Positions 45,697-53,715 of a stretch of 64,000 nucleotides of DNA are shown here, piece after piece. The notes under the pieces were generated by a model. It saw nothing but the letters and a program-made list of their open reading frames with translations. It was not told where the DNA came from and did no database searches. Numbering within the stretch: position 1 is the first letter of the stretch; each line of letters opens with the position of its first letter. Source of the DNA: JBBRDU01 sp038230335 (GTDB lineage Bacteria; Verrucomicrobiota; Verrucomicrobiia; Chthoniobacterales; UBA10450); assembly GCA_038230335.1 (NCBI GenBank), contig JBBRNL010000006.1:62001-126000 (forward strand), written 5' to 3'. Made by a program: the position numbers and the translations under genes.

Positions 45697-47007
45697 ATGC
45701 TCATTCGATTTGCGATTTTCCCTGTCGTTTTTGTCCTCGGACTTTCTACCTGTAAGAAGCAAGCGGCCGTAGTTAGTCAGCCTGCGTCTTCTCCATCTCC
45801 TGCGGAGATAGCGGCGGCCCCTGCACCGAATAAGATTAGCGGTACGCCTGCCGCAACCAGTCCGACGGCGGCGGCCACCGTCAGTCATACGAACAGCGCA
45901 GTGACGAAGTCGGGCAAGTCTGTGGTCGACCAGACCGCGCAAGTCATCGTTTATGGCTATCATCGGTTCGTCGAAAAAGTGCGGCGACCCGACACCGAAA
46001 TTACGCCGGCCGCTTTCGAGGCTCAGATGAAGGGGCTGAAGGACCGTGGAATTACAGTGATCCCAATGCAGGATTTTCTTGCCTGGAAGCGGAGTGAAAA
46101 AAGCATCCCGCCTCGCTGCGCCGTCCTCACTTTCGATGACGGATGGAAATCTCAGTACGAAGCGGCCTGGCCCATTCTGAAAAAATACAATTATCCCGTA
46201 ACCTTGTTCATCTATACGGAAGGGGTTCGCGGCGGACACTTCGGCGGGGGGGAAGCGCTCACGTGGGAGCAGCTGGCCGAGATGCGGGACGCCGGCGCGG
46301 ATATCGAAGCGCATTCAGCGACCCACCAGGATCTCCGCAAACCGTATGACAAGGTGGCGAAGAAACGGTTGAGTCCTCCGGAGTACGAGCAATGGCTGCA
46401 AAATGAGATCGTCGGTTCGAAAAACCTTCTCGAGCAGAGACTCGGAATTAAGGTGAATTGCTTTGCCGTTCCGTACGGATTTTACAACGAACACATCAAA
46501 CAAGCCTGTAAAGCGGCTGGCTACGAGGCTGTCTTTACCGTCTACGGCCAGCCTCTCACATATAATTCTCCGTCAGATTCGCTCGGACGATATTTGATTG
46601 AAGGGAACAAGCCGAAGGTGTTTGAAGATGCCATTAAGATGATTGCGGGCTCCAGTGGCGGCGCAGCGGCGGTGGCCGAGGTGGGCGCGACGGAATTGTC
46701 GACCCAGCCAGCCAACGGCGAGACCGTGCGGAGTGCATTGCCCCTGATCAAGGCGAATGTGAGCGGGCTCGGCCAGATTGATCCGGCCAGCATCCAGATG
46801 CGCGTCAGTGGCCTGGGCATCGTCCCGGCCACATACGATCCGAAGACCGGCACGATCTCCTACCAGGTGACACAAAAATTGCGGGACAAGTCATGCACCG
46901 TGATTTTGAGCGCCAAATCGGAGGGCAAAAAAGTCGAGTCGCACTGGACCTTCGGAATCGAAGACGGAGGCGCTGCCCCGGCGGCATCAGCCCCACCCAA
47001 GAAGTAA
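45697..47007 (+). CDS. Polysaccharide deacetylase (NodB domain), exported
   Basis: An N-terminal hydrophobic segment ending in LGLSTCKK could be a lipoprotein signal, although T before the cysteine is unusual. A low-complexity Ala/Pro/Ser/Thr linker follows (about 25-80). The NodB domain has VYGYHRF, the metal motif VLTFDDGW (about 142-149) and EAHSATHQDLRK with the metal histidines, then VNCFAVPYGFYNEHIK. Such enzymes remove N- or O-acetyl groups from peptidoglycan or exopolysaccharides. The ~110-residue C-terminal beta-rich domain (about 325-425) is not recognised and may bind the substrate. Confidence 0.88.
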   Translation: MLIRFAIFPVVFVLGLSTCKKQAAVVSQPASSPSPAEIAAAPAPNKISGTPAATSPTAAATVSHTNSAVTKSGKSVVDQTAQVIVYGYHRFVEKVRRPDTEITPAAFEAQMKGLKDRGITVIPMQDFLAWKRSEKSIPPRCAVLTFDDGWKSQYEAAWPILKKYNYPVTLFIYTEGVRGGHFGGGEALTWEQLAEMRDAGADIEAHSATHQDLRKPYDKVAKKRLSPPEYEQWLQNEIVGSKNLLEQRLGIKVNCFAVPYGFYNEHIKQACKAAGYEAVFTVYGQPLTYNSPSDSLGRYLIEGNKPKVFEDAIKMIAGSSGGAAAVAEVGATELSTQPANGETVRSALPLIKANVSGLGQIDPASIQMRVSGLGIVPATYDPKTGTISYQVTQKLRDKSCTVILSAKSEGKKVESHWTFGIEDGGAAPAASAPPKK

Positions 47008-47056
47008 GAGCGCACTCGGTTTGACGGGCAGGAGCGCGATCAGGAAAGTTTGATTC

Positions 47057-48376
47057 ATGTTTTCGCAACTCGGCGACAAGCTGCAGGATATTTTCAAGGA
47101 CCTGCGCGGTCATGGCACGATCAGTGAAGCCAATATTGACGAGGCATTGCGCCAGGTTCGATTGGCGCTGCTCGAGGCCGACGTCGATTTTCAGGTAGCG
47201 AAACGATTCATCGGGCGGGTCAAAGAAAAAGCCCTCGGTGAATCGGTTCTGCGCAGCGTCACGCCCGGTCAGCAGATCGTAAAGATTTTCCATGACGAAC
47301 TGACTGGTCTTCTGGGCGGTGATTCGGCACCTCTCAATTTGGACAAGCCGGCCCGGATCCTGATCGTCGGTCTAAACGGATCGGGCAAAACAACATCGTC
47401 GGCCAAGCTCGCCCGCTTCCTAAAAAAACAGGGACGTAAGCCTGTGCTTGTGGCCTGCGATTTATATCGGCCCGCCGCGGTCGAGCAGCTCGTGACCCTG
47501 GGCAGGCAGGTCGAGGTGCCGGTCTATGCGCCCGAGGCAGCGGAAAAAAATGTGAATCGCGTGGCCGCCGCCGGAATTGCGTGGGCAGAAGAGCAATCGG
47601 CCGATGTCGAAATCTTCGACACGGCCGGCCGGCAGGAAATTGATGAGCCTCTCATCGCGGAGGTGAAGGCCCTGCGCGATTTCCTGAAACCACAGGAGGT
47701 CCTCCTGGTGGTTGACGCGGCCACGGGGCAGCAGGCCGTTAATGTGGCGACGCGGTTCAACGAAGCTTTGCAGATTACCGGGATCATTCTGACAAAACTG
47801 GACGGGGATGCCCGCGGCGGGGCCGCCCTCTCCATGCGGGAAGTGACGAACCGCCCAATCAAGTTCGCCGGGGTAGGCGAGAAGCTGGATCAGTTTGAGC
47901 TTTTTGTCCCGGATCGTCTGGCCGGTCGGATTCTCGGAATGGGCGACGTGATTGGGCTCGTCGAGAAGGCGGCCGAGGCCGTTGACATGGAGGAAGCGGC
48001 GCGGCTGGAAAAGAAGCTCCGCACTTCGTCGTTCGATTTTAACGATTTCCTAGCCCAGTTCAAAATGATGCGAAAAATGGGCCCCCTCGAGAATATCCTT
48101 GGCATGCTGCCCGGTATGAGTAACTTGCAGGGCCTCTCCATTGACGAGAAGCAGCTCAAGCGGACGGAAGCAATTGTGCTTTCGATGACGAACGAGGAGC
48201 GAACGAAGCCCGACATTCTAAATGCGCGGCGGCGTCAGCGCATCGCCCGCGGGAGCGGCAGTACCGTCACGGAGGTGAATGACTTGCTTCGCCGCTTTGA
48301 TCAAATGCGGAAAATGATGAAGAGCACGGGCAAAATGAAAAGAATGATGGCGCAAATGGCGCGAATGAAAAATTGA
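47057..48376 (+). CDS. ffh: Signal recognition particle protein
   Basis: A 439-residue SRP54 homologue with N-domain (ANIDEALRQVRLALLEADVD), G-domain (GLNGSGKTTSSAKLA near 104-118, DLYRPAAVEQL, DTAGRQ and TKLDGDARGGAALS) and methionine-rich M-domain (FKMMRKMGPLENILGMLPGM, then RRFDQMRKMMKSTGKMKRMM). It targets nascent membrane proteins to the FtsY/Sec system as a complex with 4.5S RNA. AGGAAAG lies 11 nt before the ATG. It leads an operon with rpsP, a KH protein and trmD. Confidence 0.97.
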   Translation: MFSQLGDKLQDIFKDLRGHGTISEANIDEALRQVRLALLEADVDFQVAKRFIGRVKEKALGESVLRSVTPGQQIVKIFHDELTGLLGGDSAPLNLDKPARILIVGLNGSGKTTSSAKLARFLKKQGRKPVLVACDLYRPAAVEQLVTLGRQVEVPVYAPEAAEKNVNRVAAAGIAWAEEQSADVEIFDTAGRQEIDEPLIAEVKALRDFLKPQEVLLVVDAATGQQAVNVATRFNEALQITGIILTKLDGDARGGAALSMREVTNRPIKFAGVGEKLDQFELFVPDRLAGRILGMGDVIGLVEKAAEAVDMEEAARLEKKLRTSSFDFNDFLAQFKMMRKMGPLENILGMLPGMSNLQGLSIDEKQLKRTEAIVLSMTNEERTKPDILNARRRQRIARGSGSTVTEVNDLLRRFDQMRKMMKSTGKMKRMMAQMARMKN

Positions 48377-48377
48377 T

Positions 48378-48647
48378 ATGGCAGTTTCAATAAGACTACG
48401 CAGAGAAGGGGCGAAGAATCGTCCCTATTATAAAGTGGTGGTGGCGGACAGCCGCAGCCCGCGCGATGGCAAGTTCATCGAGATCATCGGAACATACGAT
48501 CCGAAGAAGCCCGATCATAACAGCACGCTGAAAGTGGAGCGCGCCGAGTATTGGATCGCGCGCGGGGCGCAACCGTCCGACACGGTTCGCAGCTTGCTCA
48601 AGAAGAACAAGAAGGTCGCTGCGACGCAGGTCGCGAGCGCGGTCTAG
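48378..48647 (+). CDS. rpsP: 30S ribosomal protein S16
   Basis: The 89-residue protein starts AVSIRLRREGAKNRPYYKVV and continues ADSRSPRDGKFIEIIGTYDP, both diagnostic of S16. It assembles early in the 30S body. The gene begins 1 nt after the ffh stop, so the two are probably coupled. Confidence 0.97.
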   Translation: MAVSIRLRREGAKNRPYYKVVVADSRSPRDGKFIEIIGTYDPKKPDHNSTLKVERAEYWIARGAQPSDTVRSLLKKNKKVAATQVASAV

Positions 48648-48781
48648 ACTTCCTGCTCGGTTTTTGGCAATCGTCGCAGCGGTGAAGGGCTGCGCCGTCG
48701 GATTCGCGTGTTCTCTCGCATGACCGTGGAACGGCCAAGAACTTCCATCGACAACTGTGCAGGACTGCTTACCCTTTCTCC

Positions 48782-49012
48782 GTGAAAGAGTTTCTTGAGT
48801 TCGTGATTCGCCAACTCATCGAATTTCCCGATGAGATGATGCTGTCGGAAATGCCCAGTGGGAAGACGACTGTTTTCCGGGTGCAGCTTCGCCAGACTGA
48901 CGTCGGCCGCGTCATTGGCCGCAATGGACAGACGATCCAGGCCATCCGTGCCTTACTGGCGAGCTCGGCCGCGCGCCACGATCAACGGGCTACGCTCGAG
49001 ATTATCGAGTAA
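48782..49012 (+). CDS. khpA: KH-domain RNA-binding protein (KhpA-like)
   Basis: A 76-residue single KH domain with the loop VGRVIGRNGQTIQAIRALL (GxxG = GRNG) that contacts RNA. It begins with GTG and FLEFVIRQLIEFPDEMML, as in KhpA/YlqC proteins. The gene sits between rpsP and trmD in many bacteria. A 134-nt gap to rpsP contains only a weak GCAGC/GCTGC hairpin near 48675-48693. Confidence 0.9.
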   Translation: MKEFLEFVIRQLIEFPDEMMLSEMPSGKTTVFRVQLRQTDVGRVIGRNGQTIQAIRALLASSAARHDQRATLEIIE

Positions 49013-49055
49013 GTGTAACCCCTGTGATGCACCGGCGATCTTCGCCGCGGGTCTG

Positions 49056-49775
49056 ATGAAAATCGACATCCTCACCCTTTTCCCCGAGATCTGCCGGGTT
49101 CCGCTGGGAGAGAGCATGATGAAGCGGGCGCAGGAAAATGGGATCGCCGACATTACCGTGCATAATCTGCGCGACTGGACCACGGACAAACACCATGTGG
49201 TGGACGACGCACCGTTTGGCGGCGGACCCGGGATGGTGATGAAGCCGGAGCCGATCTTTGCGGCGGTGGAGCAACTATGCGGCGTAATTCAGAAAACGCC
49301 GAACGCTGAACGTCCAACGCTCAACGCCCAACTACAGAAGCCGAAAGTCATTCTGATGTCTCCGGCGGGACGTCGTTTTGATCAGCAGTTGGCGGCCGAA
49401 CTGTCACATGAATCGCATCTCATCATCATTTGTGGACACTATGAGGGCGTTGATCACCGGGTGATAGAGCATCTTGTCGGCCTCGAGATTTCCATTGGTG
49501 ATTATGTTCTGACCAATGGGGCGATCGCCGCGGTCGTCGTGGTGGACGCGACGGTTCGATTGCTAACGGGTGTTCTGGGGCACGAACACTCGGCGGCGGA
49601 CGACAGTTTTAGCAACGGACTACTGGAGGCGCCCCAGTACACGCGACCAGCCGAGTTCCGTGGCTGGAAAATTCCGGAGGTCCTGTTGTCCGGAAATCAC
49701 GCCGAGATTGCGGCCTGGCGCAAAGAGCAGGGGCTGAAGCGGACCAAAGAGAATCGGCCGGACTTGTTAGGCTGA
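49056..49775 (+). CDS. trmD: tRNA (guanine-N1)-methyltransferase with repeat insertion
   Basis: ATG at 49056 starts KIDILTLFPEICRVPLGESM; the longer frame upstream overlaps the KH gene. The trefoil-knot SAM site is intact: APFGGGPGMVMKPEPIF, VILMSPAGRRFDQ, IIICGHYEGVDHRVIEH and EISIGDYVLTNGA. The C-terminal half has the tRNA-binding FSNGLLEAPQYTRP and VLLSGNHAEI. TrmD makes m1G37, preventing frameshifts. Residues about 78-95 (QKTPNAERPTLNAQLQK) come from an AACGCTCAACG-type repeat and lie in a loop before the strand starting KVILMSP. rimM, often the neighbour, is absent here. Confidence 0.95.
   Translation: MKIDILTLFPEICRVPLGESMMKRAQENGIADITVHNLRDWTTDKHHVVDDAPFGGGPGMVMKPEPIFAAVEQLCGVIQKTPNAERPTLNAQLQKPKVILMSPAGRRFDQQLAAELSHESHLIIICGHYEGVDHRVIEHLVGLEISIGDYVLTNGAIAAVVVVDATVRLLTGVLGHEHSAADDSFSNGLLEAPQYTRPAEFRGWKIPEVLLSGNHAEIAAWRKEQGLKRTKENRPDLLG
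49290..49341 (+). repeat. In-frame AACGCTGAACGTCCAACG-type repeat in trmD
   Basis: GAAAACGCCGAACGCTGAAC, then GTCCAACGCTCAACGCCCAA: four degenerate copies of a CCAACGCTCAACG unit, also found at 23388-23592. Translated PNAERPTLNAQ. Confidence 0.75.
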
Positions 49776-49849
49776 ATGCTGATACACAAACGATTCAATT
49801 TGTGCCACCCGTGCGCAATGAACGTTGGGTGCTGAGACCAACCGAATGA

Positions 49850-51097
49850 TCAGTCACGCACGCGTCCCAAAATTACGCAGGCGTTGATTCCACCGAAGCC
49901 AAAGGAATTGCTCATCACGTAATTCAGCTCGGCTGCACGGCCATGGTTTGGAACCACGTCTAAATCACAGGCAGGATCGGGATCCGTGTAATTTATGGTC
50001 GGCGGAATCCATTGCTGGTCGAGGGCTAGCGCGCACAGCGAAGCTTCGATCGCACCGGTTGCCCCCAGCGGATGCGCGTAATAGCCCTTGGTCCCGCTCA
50101 CCGGAATCCCTCCCGCGCGTTTGCCAAAAACGGTCTCGATGGAGGCCGTCTCGGTGCTGTCATTCAGCTGAGTCGAGCTGGCATGTGCGTTGATGTAGTT
50201 AATCTGGCCGGTAACGAGTTGCGCATCGGATAAGGCACTGCGCATCGCTCGGATACATGAGTCACCCGACGGCAACGGTGAAGTCATATGGAAAGCGTCA
50301 TTGTTCAGACTGTATCCAAGAACTTCGGCGTAAATGTGCGCGCCACGCGCGCGGGCGTGCTCAAGTTCTTCGACGATCAGAGAAGCAGCGCCTTCGCCCA
50401 TGACAAAGCCATCTCTCAATCGATCAAAAGGGCGGGAAGAAAGAGCCGCGTCGCCGGTCCATTGGCTCATCGTCTTAATAATGGCGAACGCGCCATAGGT
50501 GAGAGGACTGAGAGGGGCTTCCGCTCCGCCCGCCACGACGACGTCGGCAAAATCATCCCGGATGTAACGCATCGCTTCACCCACTGAAACGGTGCCGCTG
50601 GCGCAGCTGTTGGAGTTTGTCGTGCCGACGCCGCGAAATCCAAACTCAATCGCGATGTTGGAGTGAGCCGAGCCGCCGAAAACCTGCAGGGCGAGCGTTG
50701 GGTTTACTCCGCGCGTGCCTTTCTTGAGGAAGCGGATGTGTTGATCCTCCGCCTGACAGACGCCGCCGAGGGCGGTGCCAAAGCTCACGCCCACGCGATC
50801 CTGCGGCTGTTCGCGCGAGTGCTCGATGCGAGCGTCGTCGAGGGCGAGCCTGGCCGATGCGACTGCGAACTGCGCGTAGCGATCGAGGCGTTTTAAGCGA
50901 TGGGGCGGAAAGAACGCTTCAGGATTCCACTTCGGAATTTCGCCACCGCAGTGAGCATTGAGGCTGCTTGTGTCGAAGCTGGTGATGCGCGTCACGCCGC
51001 TCTTTTCAGACCTGATTCCATCCCAGAAGTTTTCCCGGCCTGTGCCGATACAAGTGATCGGCCCGATTCCAGTAATGACAGCGCGACGGCGTTTCAT
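49850..51097 (-). CDS. Beta-ketoacyl-ACP synthase II-like (FabF family)
   Basis: The ATG at 51097 lies in ATGA overlapping the SRPBCC gene's stop and begins MKRRRAVITGIGPITCIG, the FabF start. The catalytic triad is present: NSNSCASGTVS (cysteine about 165), YINAHASSTQLND (histidine) and GTKGYYAHPLGATGAIEA (histidine). The C-terminus SNSFGFGGINACVILGR is typical. FabF condenses malonyl-ACP with acyl-ACP. Coupling to a START/cyclase-like gene rather than acpP or fabG suggests a specialised fatty acid or polyketide role; this is inference. Confidence 0.9.
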   Translation of the reverse strand: MKRRRAVITGIGPITCIGTGRENFWDGIRSEKSGVTRITSFDTSSLNAHCGGEIPKWNPEAFFPPHRLKRLDRYAQFAVASARLALDDARIEHSREQPQDRVGVSFGTALGGVCQAEDQHIRFLKKGTRGVNPTLALQVFGGSAHSNIAIEFGFRGVGTTNSNSCASGTVSVGEAMRYIRDDFADVVVAGGAEAPLSPLTYGAFAIIKTMSQWTGDAALSSRPFDRLRDGFVMGEGAASLIVEELEHARARGAHIYAEVLGYSLNNDAFHMTSPLPSGDSCIRAMRSALSDAQLVTGQINYINAHASSTQLNDSTETASIETVFGKRAGGIPVSGTKGYYAHPLGATGAIEASLCALALDQQWIPPTINYTDPDPACDLDVVPNHGRAAELNYVMSNSFGFGGINACVILGRVRD

Positions 51098-51549
51098 GCA
51101 ATCCCCGGGTTGGCCCTCGCTTCCACGTAAGCCTTCATACAAAGCAATGTCTTGCTGGCAACGTGGTGAATGAAAAAATCACCGATCAGCCAATCGGCCA
51201 CCGGGGCGAGGGCGGGAATGCGGAACGCCATGTCGTGCGTGATCTCAACGACCACACCGCCGGGCGTTTCGCGAAATGTCCAGACAACGTCCATTCCTTT
51301 GGTGAAGGCTTTGAGATGGTGAAAACGAACCTCCATAGATGGCCGATCGATGATTTGCTCGGAGGTCCAGGTAACGGGGAGGCCGGACCGCGTGGCCGCC
51401 ATCACGACGACGTTGCGTTCGGGGCTCCGTTCGAGATAACGAATGTAACGATAGTGGGGCAGGATCTTTGGCCAAAGCTCGAGATTCGCAGCCGTCTCGA
51501 AAATGAGCTCCTTCGGCGCGTGCATAATGATGGAATTAGTTTTGCGCAT
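51094..51549 (-). CDS. SRPBCC (polyketide cyclase/aromatase-like) protein
   Basis: The 151-residue protein has the SRPBCC beginning TNSIIMHAPKELIFETAANL, ELWPKILPHYRYIRYLERSP, and the closing helix ALAPVADWLIGDFFIHHVAS. This superfamily forms a hydrophobic pocket; members include aromatases/cyclases and lipid-binding proteins. The stop overlaps the start of the ketosynthase gene by 4 nt, so the two are probably made in a fixed ratio. A role in shaping a ketosynthase product is inferred. Confidence 0.8.
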   Translation of the reverse strand: MRKTNSIIMHAPKELIFETAANLELWPKILPHYRYIRYLERSPERNVVVMAATRSGLPVTWTSEQIIDRPSMEVRFHHLKAFTKGMDVVWTFRETPGGVVVEITHDMAFRIPALAPVADWLIGDFFIHHVASKTLLCMKAYVEARANPGIA

Positions 51550-51607
51550 CCTCCGGATGGTCGCGCATCACGCTCGAGTGCGCTAATCTCTTTGTGTGTC
51601 CCTGGCC

Positions 51608-51781
51608 ATGAAAGCGGAGTGTGAAAAATGCGGTACCCAACTCACGGGCGACGGCGCCGCCTTTATCTGCAGTTTTGAATGCACCTTTTGCGACCATTGC
51701 GCCGAACAGATGGCGAGCGTCTGCCCGAATTGTGGGGGCGAGTTGGCCAGACGGCCGCGCCGGGAGCAGAAGCCGCGGTAA
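51608..51781 (+). CDS. DUF1272-type small zinc-ribbon protein
   Basis: A short protein with CEKCG, ICSFECTFCDHCA and CPNCGGELARRPRRE, the cysteine pattern and terminal phrase of DUF1272. Four CxxC-type pairs would hold two zinc ions. ATG at 51608 is chosen; GTG at 51596 would add four residues. Function of the family is unknown. Confidence 0.8.
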   Translation: MKAECEKCGTQLTGDGAAFICSFECTFCDHCAEQMASVCPNCGGELARRPRREQKPR

Positions 51782-51799
51782 ACGGATTCACTCCTGGCT

Positions 51800-52555
51800 T
51801 TAAGATTGCCGGCGTCGCTTGATTCTATACGTCAGAAAGCATTCGTCGCCCACGACTCGCATGTCGGTGAGCGCGCACCGCACCGTCGCCGGTAGAAAAT
51901 CTTTGCTCAAACCGGTCAGGGTGGGAGCATTCGCGCCGCCGAAGAGGTAAGGGGCGATGGTCAAATTCAATTGATCGACCAAATTTCGTTCGAGCAGCGC
52001 GCGAAACAGAGTCGCGCCGCCTTCGCACGCCACCGTGCGAACCTTGTAGTCTTTCCGCAACTGGTGGAGCATTTCGGCAAGATCGACCCGGCGGGATGCG
52101 CTTAGATGCAGAGTGGCTTTTTCCCGCAAGGCCACGCGTTGAGGGCGCGGCATCCGACTCGTAGAAAAAATGAGAATGGGCGAGATATCGGTCTGAAAAA
52201 GGTTAAGACGATGGTCAATCTTCCCTTCATTCGTGACGATAACACGAAGCGGGTACGGGCTCTGCCCGCGCCTGACCCGCGCTTCGCGCAACTCCGCCTG
52301 AGGCAGGCCGAGTCGCACATTGTCATTTTTTAAAGTGCTATGCCCGATCAGGACGGCGTCGCCCAGCGACCGCTGCCGGATAAGGTGCCGCTTGTCCTCG
52401 CGCGAGGTGAAATCGACCGGAGAGAATGTTCGCGACGTAATCTTTCCATCTACCGTCATGGCGAACGTGGCCATGACAAAGGGCCGTTGCAGAAGACCTT
52501 TCGGTGTCTTTTCTGATTTCTGCGAGGAAGCAGGTTTCTTCAGGGGCCTTGTCAC
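51800..52555 (-). CDS. RibD C-terminal-like (dihydrofolate reductase-fold) reductase
   Basis: The core has PFVMATFAMTVDGKITSR (RibD_C start), DAVLIGHSTLKNDNVRLGLP, PLRVIVTNEGKID, VACEGGATLFRALLERNLVDQL and LTIAPYLFGG, as in the reductase domain of riboflavin biosynthesis and related NADPH reductases. GTG at 52555 is chosen; an upstream TTG is inside a REP-like repeat (52587-52648). With no deaminase domain and no other rib gene nearby, the substrate is uncertain. Confidence 0.82.
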   Translation of the reverse strand: MTRPLKKPASSQKSEKTPKGLLQRPFVMATFAMTVDGKITSRTFSPVDFTSREDKRHLIRQRSLGDAVLIGHSTLKNDNVRLGLPQAELREARVRRGQSPYPLRVIVTNEGKIDHRLNLFQTDISPILIFSTSRMPRPQRVALREKATLHLSASRRVDLAEMLHQLRKDYKVRTVACEGGATLFRALLERNLVDQLNLTIAPYLFGGANAPTLTGLSKDFLPATVRCALTDMRVVGDECFLTYRIKRRRQS

Positions 52556-52586
52556 GGAAAGTATTCTAACGCGAAGCTGCTGAAAT

Positions 52587-52648
52587 CTGTAGGGCAAGCT
52601 GCCAGGTTTCCATCCTCGAATCCGGGAAGCTAACAGCTTCCCCTACAG
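52587..52648. repeat. REP-like element with 15-bp imperfect terminal inverted repeats
   Basis: Ends CTGTAGGGCAAGCTG and CAGCTTCCCCTACAG pair at 14 of 15 positions. An inner stem GGGAAGCT-AAC-AGCTTCCC is perfect. It fills the spacer between two minus-strand genes and carries the GTAGGG head on both sides. Confidence 0.8.
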
Positions 52649-52668
52649 AAGAAGGCGTGGGCGCCACA

Positions 52669-53715
52669 CTATTCCGACTCGGTGATTTCGTGCTCCAGCG
52701 TTGCCACCTCACGCTGCATCTCGCGCAGACGAACATGACCAGTCTGCCCGCTGGGCCGGTAAAAGAAATAGACGAGGCCACCCGGAGCGCTACAGAAGAG
52801 AATGATGAGAAAACTCATCGTCCCAATAAGTTTGGCCACGGGAATCTCAACATGACAAAGGTTGTTGAGCAATACCTGAAGAATTTTTTCTCGCAGCCCG
52901 ACGCCGGCCAGACTGATGGGCAATGCCGTAATGGTGCGTTCAATCGGCAACACGGCAAAGAAGTCAATCAAACCAACCTGGGCACGAAAGCCGTAAGCGA
53001 CGCAGAGAAAGGTGGTAAAGGTGGCAAGGTGGGCGACGAGCGACGCGGCAAACGCCGCGAGCGTCGCAAACCAATGCCGCGCGTAGAGATGATAAGCCGC
53101 GGAGATCTCGATCATTTTCTCGCGACCCGGAAATTTGTGTGGCAACGAGTGAAAAAGATTGAATCCGCTGATGATGAAACTGGCGAGCAGGCCGGCGACG
53201 GAGGTGCTCAGGAGAACGAGCAAGAGCACGAGCAATTGCCGCGGCGTGATGCCGGATTCAATGTTCACCGGAGTTCGCCACAACATATCGAAACGAAGAC
53301 TCACTAACGCGACTGTGATAATAACGAGTGCGACCAATCCTATTAACCTGTCAAAGACCACGGCAAGGAGTGCGCCCGCCTTCTTCTCGGTCTCTTTGAG
53401 AAGCAGATAACTCTTTACGATGTCACCTCCCGTGCCGCCCGGCAAAAATTGGTTGTAAAACATCCCGATCAAAAATAATCCGGCTACGCGGTTGAAACTG
53501 AGGTGGATTTTTTGGACGCGAAGTAGAATTTGCCAACGCACCGCCGCGGAAAATTCCACCAGGAGATAGGCCAGGACACCGGCCCCGACCCAACGGTAAT
53601 CGGCGGTGCGCAAGGCCGCCAACATTTTGGCGCGCTGATCGTGGTCGTGAAAGACCCACCAGAGCATGGCCAGGGTCACCGATATTTGAAGAAGGGTGAG
53701 AAGGATCTTTTTCAT
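52669..53715 (-). CDS. Lysylphosphatidylglycerol synthase TM-region-like membrane protein
   Basis: ATG at 53715 overlaps the isomerase stop (ATGA). About eight membrane segments are visible, with the UPF0104/AglD family markers LLVEFSAAVRWQILL, FYNQFLPGGTGGDIVKSYLL and VVFDRLIGLVALV, and a late ALPISLAGVGLREKILQVLL. The family includes the flippase part of MprF. There is no C-terminal aminoacyl-transferase domain, so lipid or polyprenol-linked substrate transport is the likely role. The stop lies 21 nt past the REP-like element. Confidence 0.85.
   Translation of the reverse strand: MKKILLTLLQISVTLAMLWWVFHDHDQRAKMLAALRTADYRWVGAGVLAYLLVEFSAAVRWQILLRVQKIHLSFNRVAGLFLIGMFYNQFLPGGTGGDIVKSYLLLKETEKKAGALLAVVFDRLIGLVALVIITVALVSLRFDMLWRTPVNIESGITPRQLLVLLLVLLSTSVAGLLASFIISGFNLFHSLPHKFPGREKMIEISAAYHLYARHWFATLAAFAASLVAHLATFTTFLCVAYGFRAQVGLIDFFAVLPIERTITALPISLAGVGLREKILQVLLNNLCHVEIPVAKLIGTMSFLIILFCSAPGGLVYFFYRPSGQTGHVRLREMQREVATLEHEITESE

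Noticed and set aside
48648..48781. SRP (4.5S) RNA gene near ffh
   Set aside because: The conserved GGAAGCAGCC-type apical loop is absent.
53205..53240. ACGAGCAAGAGCACGAGCA run as another low-complexity insertion
   Set aside because: On the coding (minus) strand it encodes leucine/valine of a membrane helix that the protein needs, so it is ordinary coding sequence.
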